From Bin87 sp963666865 (lineage in GTDB: Bacteria > Chloroflexota > Dehalococcoidia > Lucifugimonadales > UBA3495), in the NCBI GenBank assembly GCA_963666865.1, contig OY763072.1:1488001-1552000 (forward strand): a DNA stretch of 64,000 nucleotides, written 5' to 3'. The stretch's first letter is position 1. Every line of letters starts with the position of its first letter. Below, in pieces: positions 17,197 through 24,914 of this stretch. The notes below the pieces were generated by a model. The model did no database searches. It had not been told where the DNA came from and saw only the letters and a program-made list of their open reading frames with translations. The position numbers and the translations under genes are program-made.

Positions 17197-18300
17197 CTAA
17201 CCGGCGTCGCCGTCGGTGTCGGCGAATCCAACCGTCACGCCCAGCAGGCTCACCACCTCGGTGTTCAGCGCGCGCTGCAACTCCTGGAAACGTTGGTGCG
17301 CCAACCGGACGGGTTCCGGGTTGTCCAGCACGGCAGATTGCAACGGCTCCGGCAGATCATCGATGGCGGCCAGCGTGGCGGTGAAATGGTCGCGCATCCT
17401 GTCGTCGGCCTCCTTGGACACGCCGCGCACCAGGTCACTGACCCCCAGCCCCGTATCGGGTTCGGCGCCCAGGTACACGTCCTGCATTCCCAGAACCTGG
17501 TTGCGCAGATCTGCCACGGCGTTATTTGCGTTGCCGCCGGGGATTGCCGACGGATCGGCCCTGCCACCGTCCGCGCCCAATGCCTTGCCCAGCCTCATGT
17601 CTGAGATGGTGCGGGTCAGGAACACGGAGGTGCGTACCGCCTCGTCCACGGCTTGCTGCTGCACGAGGGCAATGCTGGCGGTGCCCTTGAAGTAATCCGC
17701 GTAGCCCGCGCCACTCGACCCGTCGCCCTGCCATTCGGACAGAACGATGGCCATCTCGTCTGACACCACGTCGCCAAGGGCGGTCAGGTACTGACAGCGC
17801 AACCCCCCGGGTTCGTTGAGGGACGCAACTACCTGGGCGTTTTCGCCAAAGATGACGTATTCGATGGCGCCCAACCCGCGTTGTGTGGACCCGAAAAACT
17901 CCCGTACATCGTTGGCTGAAACGGATTCTCTCTTGACCAGCGTGGCTTCGATTCGCTCAGGATCAACCGGCGACCAGTCCACCAGGATGCGGGACCGGCG
18001 GTCCATCACCGGACCGAACCACATCGCCTGTGAGCGCAGCCATGGCTCCCGGGCATCGCGCCACGCCTCCCGCGCAGTATCGAGGTTGGCCGGCGTAGGG
18101 TCGGAGCACAGGCCGTGGAGCGCGGCGCGCAATCCGTTCATCCCTTCCGACACCGATTGGAAGCGCGGCACGATTACCTGATCAGCCAGGCTGGTCAATA
18201 CGTCCTGGCGCGACGGCGGAGGTTCCTGGGTACACGCCACCACCAGCAGCAGGGCCAGTATGCTCAACCTGACCCAGTTTCCCGCAATCGTTCTCATCAA
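17197..18300 (-). CDS. Imelysin-family lipoprotein (second copy, divergent motif)
   Basis: 367 residues with a lipoprotein signal (LALLLVVAC, Cys at about 23) and two imelysin-like helical repeats. Imelysins (peptidase M75 / insulin-cleaving family, also the domain of EfeO) are periplasmic or surface proteins usually linked to iron. The family motif GxHxxE appears here as GLGAIEYVIFG, with the His replaced by Gly, so a metal site, if any, differs from that of the first copy at 19770. The start overlaps the di-heme gene stop (18297-18300), indicating coupling. It is the last gene of the operon. Confidence 0.85.
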   Translation of the reverse strand: MMRTIAGNWVRLSILALLLVVACTQEPPPSRQDVLTSLADQVIVPRFQSVSEGMNGLRAALHGLCSDPTPANLDTAREAWRDAREPWLRSQAMWFGPVMDRRSRILVDWSPVDPERIEATLVKRESVSANDVREFFGSTQRGLGAIEYVIFGENAQVVASLNEPGGLRCQYLTALGDVVSDEMAIVLSEWQGDGSSGAGYADYFKGTASIALVQQQAVDEAVRTSVFLTRTISDMRLGKALGADGGRADPSAIPGGNANNAVADLRNQVLGMQDVYLGAEPDTGLGVSDLVRGVSKEADDRMRDHFTATLAAIDDLPEPLQSAVLDNPEPVRLAHQRFQELQRALNTEVVSLLGVTVGFADTDGDAG

Positions 18301-19754
18301 AGGGACTCCAGGAACCGCAGCAGGGCCTCGCGTTCTTCACGGGACATCTTGCGAAATTCCTCGCGCGCCGCCAACCCCTCGCCACCGTGCCACAGGATGG
18401 CCTCGGCGATGTCGCGAGCGCGCCCGTCGTGGAGCAGGCGGGTATGGTTGTTCACGTTCTTGATCAAACCGATGCCCCAAAGGGGCGGCGTGCGCCATTC
18501 TTGGCCGTCTGCCTGGAAATCAGGGCGGCCGTCGGCCAGACCTTCGCCCATGTCGTGCAGCAGCAAATCGGTGTAGGGGAATATAACCTGCGCGGTTACG
18601 GCAGGCACCGCGTGCTCTCCCGTGGTGTGGCTGGGAGTGTGGCAGACATCGCACCCGGCTTTCAGGAAAAGCGCGGCTCCCCGGCGGACTTGTGGATCGT
18701 CCGCGTCGCGCATTGCCGGTACTGCCAGCGTCTGATTGTAAAATACTACCTTGGCCAGGCGTTCTTCGCTGATTTCGGGAACGCCGCCGTTGGGCGCGGA
18801 TTGGCAAGTATCCTGTCCGGTGGGACAGTTTTCGTCAACGAAAAGCGGCGACGTGATGCCGATGTCGCCGTGGAAGGCGCCGGCGATCTGCTGCTCCAGC
18901 GTGGGCACGTTGGCCTTCCAGCCGAATCGGCCCAACCGCGTTTCGCCTTCCCGGACGCTCCAGACCCTGTTGGCGCGCCCGGAAATACCGTCTCCGTCGG
19001 AATCATCAGGGTCGGCCAGTGCCAGGATATCCGCATCCGGTATCGCCTCAAGCAGACCACCGCCGAAGACCGATGGCGCAATCCGTGGCGATACCAGGAT
19101 CTCGGGATGCATGGGGCCGAAGGCAAGTTCCGCGAAGGAATAATCCGGCTGGAGCAGGGTGTAGGGCGTCCCGTCTTCGTACGTACCGGGAACCTCCCGG
19201 TAGTTGATCAGGAACCGGCCTTCCGGCGGGACGGTGAGTATTGCCCGGTCCTGAAGTTGGCCGCCGTACACCGGGTCACCCACTGGTCCGCCGGTAGCGG
19301 GATCTACCCCCGGTATGCTGAGCCGGAAGAGCAAGCCCCGCTCCGGGTCGTCGTTGTCGGTGGGAGGCCGCGCTCGCCCGTCAAGCGTGTGGCACGACGA
19401 GCAGGATTGCGCGTTGAAGGTCGGGCCCAGGCCGTCCCGGGCCTCGGTGGAGGCCGGCGCCGTGACCCAGTTCTGGGTGAAGAAGCTGTCACCCACCTCG
19501 AATATGCGCCGCTCGGCATTGTTCAAATTGGCTGCCGCCAGGGCGAAGGAATTGCGGTTGGTTGTGACGATGGTGGTATCGCCGCCAAGCTGCGTTTGCA
19601 GGAGAGCGGCGACCTCAGCGTCGCTGGGTCCTGACCGGGCGTCTCGCACGAGGAACCACGCCAGAACAACCACAGCCGCGACGCCCAGAGAGGCTGCAAG
19701 GCCGTACCGCAGCAGTCCGGCCTTGCGAAAGCTGACAGTACGACCGGTGAGCAT
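18297..19754 (-). CDS. Di-heme c-type oxidoreductase (DUF1111, DHOR family)
   Basis: 485 residues with an N-terminal membrane anchor (about 15-32) and two c-type heme sites, CSSCH (about 118) and CDVCH (about 367). It matches the 'putative thiol oxidoreductase' family that accompanies imelysin genes in many marine bacteria. It should sit outside the membrane and pass electrons, perhaps during iron or copper handling. The calcium-site-like stretch DPDDSDGDGISGRANRVW (about 245-262) is a typical family feature. It starts 15 bases after the first imelysin and overlaps the second by 4, so the three form one operon. Confidence 0.92.
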   Translation of the reverse strand: MLTGRTVSFRKAGLLRYGLAASLGVAAVVVLAWFLVRDARSGPSDAEVAALLQTQLGGDTTIVTTNRNSFALAAANLNNAERRIFEVGDSFFTQNWVTAPASTEARDGLGPTFNAQSCSSCHTLDGRARPPTDNDDPERGLLFRLSIPGVDPATGGPVGDPVYGGQLQDRAILTVPPEGRFLINYREVPGTYEDGTPYTLLQPDYSFAELAFGPMHPEILVSPRIAPSVFGGGLLEAIPDADILALADPDDSDGDGISGRANRVWSVREGETRLGRFGWKANVPTLEQQIAGAFHGDIGITSPLFVDENCPTGQDTCQSAPNGGVPEISEERLAKVVFYNQTLAVPAMRDADDPQVRRGAALFLKAGCDVCHTPSHTTGEHAVPAVTAQVIFPYTDLLLHDMGEGLADGRPDFQADGQEWRTPPLWGIGLIKNVNNHTRLLHDGRARDIAEAILWHGGEGLAAREEFRKMSREEREALLRFLESL

Positions 19755-19769
19755 GGGTAGAGGCAGTGG

Positions 19770-20993
19770 CTAGACGGAGGTGTTGATGGTGAAGCCGAAG
19801 GCCGCCGCGCCTTCCACTATGGTGTCGGCCTGCTTTTCCAGCGCCTCGATGGTGCTCAGCACCTGGGACCGGCCGAACGCGCTGTCGGAGGCGGTGTCGG
19901 TCAGATGCTGGTCGAAGGGGTCCGGGATGTTGCGGGCCATGGTGACGGCCGTCGCAGTCTCCCCGGCCAGGCGGTCGGCCAACGCCTCGTTATCGGCGGC
20001 GAACAGGTCGATGATGCCCGGTCCGGAGACCACGCCGTAATCTCCCGTCAGCACCATGCGCACGCCGATGGCGTTGCCGACGATGTCCGCGACGGTGTTG
20101 TCGGAAAAGCAGGAGTGCTCGTCCTCCTGGGAACGCTCGGAATAGGCGACAAACATCCGCTCGCCGGCCAGTTCGCCCTTGCTGAGCGCGCCGGCGCCGG
20201 TGATGATGTCAACCAGTGCGTCGTCGGCCGGCTTGGCCAAGAACTCGGCCCGGTAGTTGCCGCCGCCGGGTGCCCAGGCGTTAACCAGGTCCTGCAGGTG
20301 ACCGAGCAACGTGTCGGAAGCCACCGCGAGGTACTGGCCGCGCCGGTCGGCGTTGTCGTTGGTGGTGTAGTCCTCCACCGGACGAGCGCCAGGGCCGCCG
20401 TCGTTGAGGTCTTGACCCCAAAGCAGGAACTCGATGGCGTGCCAGCCGGTGGAGACGTTCTGCTCGCCGCCCTCTTCGTTGAGAGAGATGATAAGGTCGG
20501 CGTCGATTACCGGGTATTCGTCCGGCATGTTGATGATGCCGGCCGTGGGGTTGCCTTCCACGTAATCGATGTAGGATTCGTCCATGGGCCAAGCGTTGAT
20601 CAGCCCCTCCGGGCCGTCCTCTTCGTTGTCAATGGGGCCGCCGTAGAACCGGAACACCTCGGTGGGGCCGTAGTCATCGCGGGCGCGAAGCCACGCGCGC
20701 TTGGCCGCTTCGAGGCTGGCCGGGTTGGGGTCAGCCAGGAAGGCGTCGATTGCCGTGTCCATAACCATGGCTGACGCCAGGCTCTGGGAATACAGGCCAT
20801 GTACTCCATTGGCGTAGTGGGCGACCACTTCCGTCTTCAGCGCGTCCACATCGACCTTTGGCTCCTCCATCATGGCTGCTGTCGGCGCCGGGGGAGCCGG
20901 AGCGGGTTCATTAGCGCACGCCACCGCCGTCAGTCCGAGGCATAGCGCCAATCCCACCATAACCAACAGGGTACGCTGCCATTTTCGTTTCAT
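19770..20993 (-). CDS. Imelysin-family lipoprotein (iron-regulated type)
   Basis: 407 residues. Signal and lipobox LTAVAC (Cys at about 26), a Pro/Ala linker, then the imelysin domain from about 50. The signature GxHxxE is intact in GWHAIEFLLWGQD (about 184-196), followed by DRRGQYLAVASD and a second repeat with SYSERSQEDEHSCFSDNT-like spacing. Homologues in cyanobacteria and marine bacteria are induced by iron limitation. A direct role in binding ferric iron or a partner peptide is probable but unproven. It is the first gene of the operon and follows the TTGACA promoter at 21085-21113. Confidence 0.92.
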   Translation of the reverse strand: MKRKWQRTLLVMVGLALCLGLTAVACANEPAPAPPAPTAAMMEEPKVDVDALKTEVVAHYANGVHGLYSQSLASAMVMDTAIDAFLADPNPASLEAAKRAWLRARDDYGPTEVFRFYGGPIDNEEDGPEGLINAWPMDESYIDYVEGNPTAGIINMPDEYPVIDADLIISLNEEGGEQNVSTGWHAIEFLLWGQDLNDGGPGARPVEDYTTNDNADRRGQYLAVASDTLLGHLQDLVNAWAPGGGNYRAEFLAKPADDALVDIITGAGALSKGELAGERMFVAYSERSQEDEHSCFSDNTVADIVGNAIGVRMVLTGDYGVVSGPGIIDLFAADNEALADRLAGETATAVTMARNIPDPFDQHLTDTASDSAFGRSQVLSTIEALEKQADTIVEGAAAFGFTINTSV

Positions 20994-21084
20994 TTGGATA
21001 TTCCTCCAAATTGACTAGATTGTTCACCGTTTCACCGCTTGATTGTGGCTACACAGCCAGTCGATAACGGCAACGGTAGCGAGT

Positions 21085-21113
21085 ATTTTGGCTATAGTTA
21101 TTTATTGTGTCAA
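21085..21113 (-). promoter_or_regulatory. Candidate sigma-70-type promoter of the imelysin operon
   Basis: On the minus strand, TTGACA (21113-21108) is followed after 17 bases by CAAAAT (21090-21085), about 90 bases before the first imelysin ATG. The spacer is AT-rich. An iron-responsive operator would be expected here, but I see no clear Fur or DtxR palindrome. Confidence 0.45.
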
Positions 21114-21704
21114 GTGTACCACTGCGCAATTTACCTGCTAACGCATCACCATCATTATCCTGGCAATCGGATTGCGTTCAGTTGATCGGCTACCTGTCAG
21201 CTGGCTTCTGGGAGCATGATCCGACCGCGATTGCCAGCGGATCGCCGATTTAGCGTACCTCCTCATGAGCAAATTGGGCTCATGGCCTCGTCAGATAGAG
21301 CGGAGGCTTTGTGCGTCCAATGAGACCTCTAACGTGGGACGGGTCGTTTTCGCTGATCGCCTGGGCGTCGGCCTAGGTTTTGGTTGAACTCGGGGTACGC
21401 CGGATTTGGCGTCAGTTGCAGTGGGATCGGTTCCAAAGGCACACCAAAAATTGATGTGCGTAGGGTATTGACAAGAAAATCAGTGTGTACTAAATTACCG
21501 GGGCCATGTACACATCCATTGGGTCAGTGGCAGTCGGAATTGAAAAACATCGGTGGGTTGCTATAGCGGCAGTGATCCTCCGGTAATTCGCCCCCCCTCG
21601 GGCAACCGGCCTTGTCGGATCCCTCCTCCCGGCAAGGCCGCATTGATTGGGAAGACGGTTAAGTCAGCTTAGCCAACCTGGAACAAAGGGCAAGGTACCA
21701 GGCT
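21114..21704. other. Long intergenic region between divergent operons
   Basis: Nearly 600 bases without a convincing gene; a 60-codon frame at 21384-21566 has no ribosome site or recognisable product. The region must hold the promoter of the fusion gene at 21705 and has a GC hairpin at 21607-21640. An undetected small RNA is possible. Confidence 0.4.
21607..21640. repeat. GC-rich hairpin CGGCCTTGTCGG / CCGGCAAGGCCG
   Basis: Twelve-base arms, 11 matching, with a 10-base loop, no T-run. It lies about 65 bases before the start of the envelope fusion gene and could be a leader attenuator or a protein site. Confidence 0.55.
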
Positions 21705-24700
21705 ATGACGACGCGGGAATCACATCGGTCTGACCCAGCGACGGAAGAAGCGGCGAATACCCCGGCGAACCTGGGGAAGCTGTTCGGGGTATCCGGTCGA
21801 AACACGGCGTTCCGCGTCGGCATCGGACTGTTGTTAACCATCGCCGTTGGGTTGCTGGTATGGCGGCTCGCCGACTGGAGCCAAATGCTGGACGCACTGC
21901 GCGTCCTGTTGGTCCGGCCGGAGCTGCTGGGCGCGCTGGTAGCCAGCTACACCGGAGGTTTCGTCCTCCGGGCAATCGCCTGGCGGCGCCTGATGGCCGG
22001 CGGCGGTGGCGTATTCGACCTATTCACCTACCTGCAGGCGGCCCTGTTAGCGAATCACCTTTTGCCCTTCAAGTTGGGCGAGGCGGTTCGTCCGGTCTTG
22101 GCCGCCCGCCGGGGGGCTTCCCTACCCGATGCGGCTGCGTCCACGGCAGTGGCCCGCCTTCTGGACTTCGCCGCGTTAATCGTTATTGCGGCAGCCGGTG
22201 GGCTGCTCTTGTCGTTGCCAGCAGGGCGGATACTGTGGTTGCAGAGCCTCGTATTGCCCGTTGTGGTGATCTGCGGCGCGGCGGCGGCGCTGTTCCTGCT
22301 GCGCGTACGTGCGCTGGACGGGTTCACGCCGAATCCGATCCAGGCCCGGCTGGAAAGTCTGCGCGCGCAATTGGCAACGATGTCCGCCGCCCGCATCTCC
22401 AAAGCCGTGCTGTGGACGTTGCCCAGCTGGATCCTCGAAGCGGGGGTGTTGCTGGTGGCGGCGCAAGCCCTGGGAACCGAACTCTCCCTGTCCGCGGCAA
22501 TCGCCGTAACGGCGTTCACGGTCCTGTTCCAGGTCTTCCATGTGACGCCTGGCGGCATCGGTGTCTATGAGGCCACCATGACGGGCGCGCTCTATTCTCT
22601 GGGAGTGCCTTGGCAGGAGGGCCTTGCCGTGGCGGTGCTGACCCACGGCCTCAAGTTTGCCTACTCCTACACCTTCGCGGTCGGTTTCACCCTGGTCGCT
22701 GTGCGAGACCTGATACCCGTCTGGGGTCTCGGCGCGCTGCGGGGTTCCGCCGAGGGCGACAAGCACGCCTCCCGGTTCGAGATTTTCGCGGCCCGCGCCT
22801 GGAACGTTCTCAACGAGGGCAAACCTTTCACGCCCGTGTTCACCCTGGGGATCCTGGCGCTGCTGAGCATTCCCCACCTCACCGACGGCGGCTACTGGCT
22901 GCGGGCGGGATTGGCCCTGCTGGCTCTGGTCCCGATGTTCGTCGTCTTCTACCGGTTCGATTTCCCGCTAAAGCTGCGGGTGGGGCTATGGGTATATCTG
23001 GGAGTGTTCCTGGCAGCGTTTCGGTTCTTCGACGCTATCGCGATTGCCCTCATCCTGAGCATCTATCTCACCTTCACCATCGTCCTGTGGGGAACGATTT
23101 ACTACCACCTGCGCATCGGCACGTCGTGGTTCAACTTCACCCGGTTCTGGCGGCTGGTGCTGGAAAATCCCGACCCCACCAGCGGCAATTTCCTGGAACA
23201 GATTCCCAAGCTGGCGATCCTGGTTCTGTCATTCCAAATGCTGGTGGGTGCGCCATCGGTTTGGCCCTTCGTGGCATTGGAAGGATTCACCCTGGGAGTG
23301 ACCGTCACGGGGCTGCTGGTGCACCAGTGGTTCTTCACCTGGCCGCCGGCCCCGTCGCTGGTGCCGACGCGGTTGCGGGCCATCCCAGGCAAGAGGATCT
23401 CCCGACGTTTCATCACTATAGTCATCGACGGGTGTCGGTTCGACCGGCTACAGGAGGCCGACACCCCGTTCATAGACAAAATCCGGCGCGAGGGCGTGGA
23501 TTACGTCGATACGTCCACTGTGTACCCGGCCCGCACCGTGACCGGGTTCAGTTCCATGTTCACCGGGGCGCCGCCTCGCGTTCACGGAATGTCCAGCAAC
23601 TTCGTGCCCAGCCTGGGCGTCAAGTGCGAGTCCATATTCGACGCGCTGCGCGCCGGCGGCCTGACCGGCAAGTTGGTGGGCATCGCACATCTGGTGGACG
23701 CCTTCGGCGAGGCAGACGTTGAGACCGTCACCGCCGTCACCAACAACGACGAGATCGACGACGCGCTGAAAGCAAGGGCCAAAACGGTGGTCGAGCGGGA
23801 TGACCCTGACCTGCTCATCCTACAGCTCCTCAGCGTTGACCAGACCGGCCATGCCCGGGGCAGCTACAACTCCGAGTATCTGACCAAGATTGAGGAGAGC
23901 GACCGCCATATCGAGGATTTCCTGGGTTGGTGCGACTCGGTCGGGTACTTGGAAGGCGCGACAGTTCTGATCACGGCCGACCACGGCCAGGGCATCGGCA
24001 TCGGCGGGCATGGCCACATGGGCCCATCGGAGCGGTACGTGCCCTTGATCATGTGGGGAGAGGGCGTTGAGCTGGCCGGGCCGGTGGAACAGCCGCGTTC
24101 CGTCATGGACGTCACTGCCACCATCGCCTACTACCTGGGGGTGGAACCACCGGCCCAGTCAGTTGGGCAGGTTCTGGGCGTCCCAGACGCAGACGAAGCC
24201 TCCCGTCCGGTGGCGGTGATCGTCCCGGCGTACAACGAGGCGGAGAACCTGCCGGCCACGCTGGCGCGAATACCCCGGCAACAGCGTCCCGACCTGAAGG
24301 TGATCGTGGTGGACGACGGTTCGTCGGACGACACCGTAGCGACGGCCCGACAACACGGCGCGGATGTGGTGGTATCCCACCAGCGGAACCGAGGTCTCGG
24401 CGCCGCGCTGCGCACCGGCCTCGCTACCGCCAACGAACTGGACGCCCGCGCCGCCGTGTATGTGGACGCCGACGGCGAGTATCCGCCCGAGCAGATACCG
24501 CACCTGCTGGCGCCCATAGAGTCCGGCGAAGCCGACTACGTCCTTGGTTCGCGCTACCTGGGTAATCGCCCCAGCCAACGGGCGTTCCGCCGCATCGGCA
24601 ACCTGGCGTTCACCGCGGCGCTCAACCTGGCGTGCGGCCGGCGCATCAGCGACGGGCAGACCGGCTTCCGGGCCTTCTCCCGCCGGGCGCTGGAGTGCGC

Positions 24701-24881
24701 CGAAATCATCCACGACTACAACTACGCCCAGGTGCTGACCCTTGACCTGCTCAAGAAGGGAATGCGGATGCGGGAAGTGCCCGTCTCGTACCAGCGGCGC
24801 ACCAAAGGGCGATCATTCATCGGCCCCAAGTATCTCTGGCGTGTTCCCACCGGGATGCTCCGGGAGATGTTGAGCAAATAA
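21705..24881 (+). CDS. Three-domain fusion: flippase-like membrane domain, alkaline-phosphatase-fold domain, GT2 glycosyltransferase
   Basis: 1058 residues. About 25-330 is a multi-helix domain of the lysylphosphatidylglycerol-synthase membrane family (AglD/UPF0104-like), with the typical HLLPFKLGEAVRPVLAAR and FHVTPGGIGVYEATM motifs. Further helices fill about 370-560. About 565-820 is an alkaline-phosphatase-superfamily domain with metal and nucleophile candidates in FITIVIDGCRFD, VYPARTVTGFSSMFTG, VDQTGHARGSY, TADHGQG and GGHGHMG. About 830-1058 is a dolichol-phosphate-mannose-type GT2 domain with VPAYNEAENLP, VVDDGSSDDT and the DxD in VDADGEYPP. These parts are usually separate proteins. 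I infer an envelope glycolipid or polymer maker that forms a lipid-linked sugar, moves it and transfers or hydrolyses a phospho-group. Confidence 0.88.
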   Translation: MTTRESHRSDPATEEAANTPANLGKLFGVSGRNTAFRVGIGLLLTIAVGLLVWRLADWSQMLDALRVLLVRPELLGALVASYTGGFVLRAIAWRRLMAGGGGVFDLFTYLQAALLANHLLPFKLGEAVRPVLAARRGASLPDAAASTAVARLLDFAALIVIAAAGGLLLSLPAGRILWLQSLVLPVVVICGAAAALFLLRVRALDGFTPNPIQARLESLRAQLATMSAARISKAVLWTLPSWILEAGVLLVAAQALGTELSLSAAIAVTAFTVLFQVFHVTPGGIGVYEATMTGALYSLGVPWQEGLAVAVLTHGLKFAYSYTFAVGFTLVAVRDLIPVWGLGALRGSAEGDKHASRFEIFAARAWNVLNEGKPFTPVFTLGILALLSIPHLTDGGYWLRAGLALLALVPMFVVFYRFDFPLKLRVGLWVYLGVFLAAFRFFDAIAIALILSIYLTFTIVLWGTIYYHLRIGTSWFNFTRFWRLVLENPDPTSGNFLEQIPKLAILVLSFQMLVGAPSVWPFVALEGFTLGVTVTGLLVHQWFFTWPPAPSLVPTRLRAIPGKRISRRFITIVIDGCRFDRLQEADTPFIDKIRREGVDYVDTSTVYPARTVTGFSSMFTGAPPRVHGMSSNFVPSLGVKCESIFDALRAGGLTGKLVGIAHLVDAFGEADVETVTAVTNNDEIDDALKARAKTVVERDDPDLLILQLLSVDQTGHARGSYNSEYLTKIEESDRHIEDFLGWCDSVGYLEGATVLITADHGQGIGIGGHGHMGPSERYVPLIMWGEGVELAGPVEQPRSVMDVTATIAYYLGVEPPAQSVGQVLGVPDADEASRPVAVIVPAYNEAENLPATLARIPRQQRPDLKVIVVDDGSSDDTVATARQHGADVVVSHQRNRGLGAALRTGLATANELDARAAVYVDADGEYPPEQIPHLLAPIESGEADYVLGSRYLGNRPSQRAFRRIGNLAFTAALNLACGRRISDGQTGFRAFSRRALECAEIIHDYNYAQVLTLDLLKKGMRMREVPVSYQRRTKGRSFIGPKYLWRVPTGMLREMLSK

Positions 24882-24914
24882 CGAGGAAACATATCCAGCA
24901 GGAGGATTGGCAAA

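Noticed and set aside
21000..21120. Fur box in the imelysin promoter region
   Set aside because: The AT-rich patch has no convincing palindromic GATAATGAT-type or DtxR-type match.
21384..21566. A 60-codon frame in the long intergenic region as a small gene
   Set aside because: No ribosome site, poor codon use and no recognisable product.
22610..23722. A 370-codon plus-strand frame within the envelope fusion gene
   Set aside because: Second-frame shadow with Arg/Gly-rich composition and no motifs.
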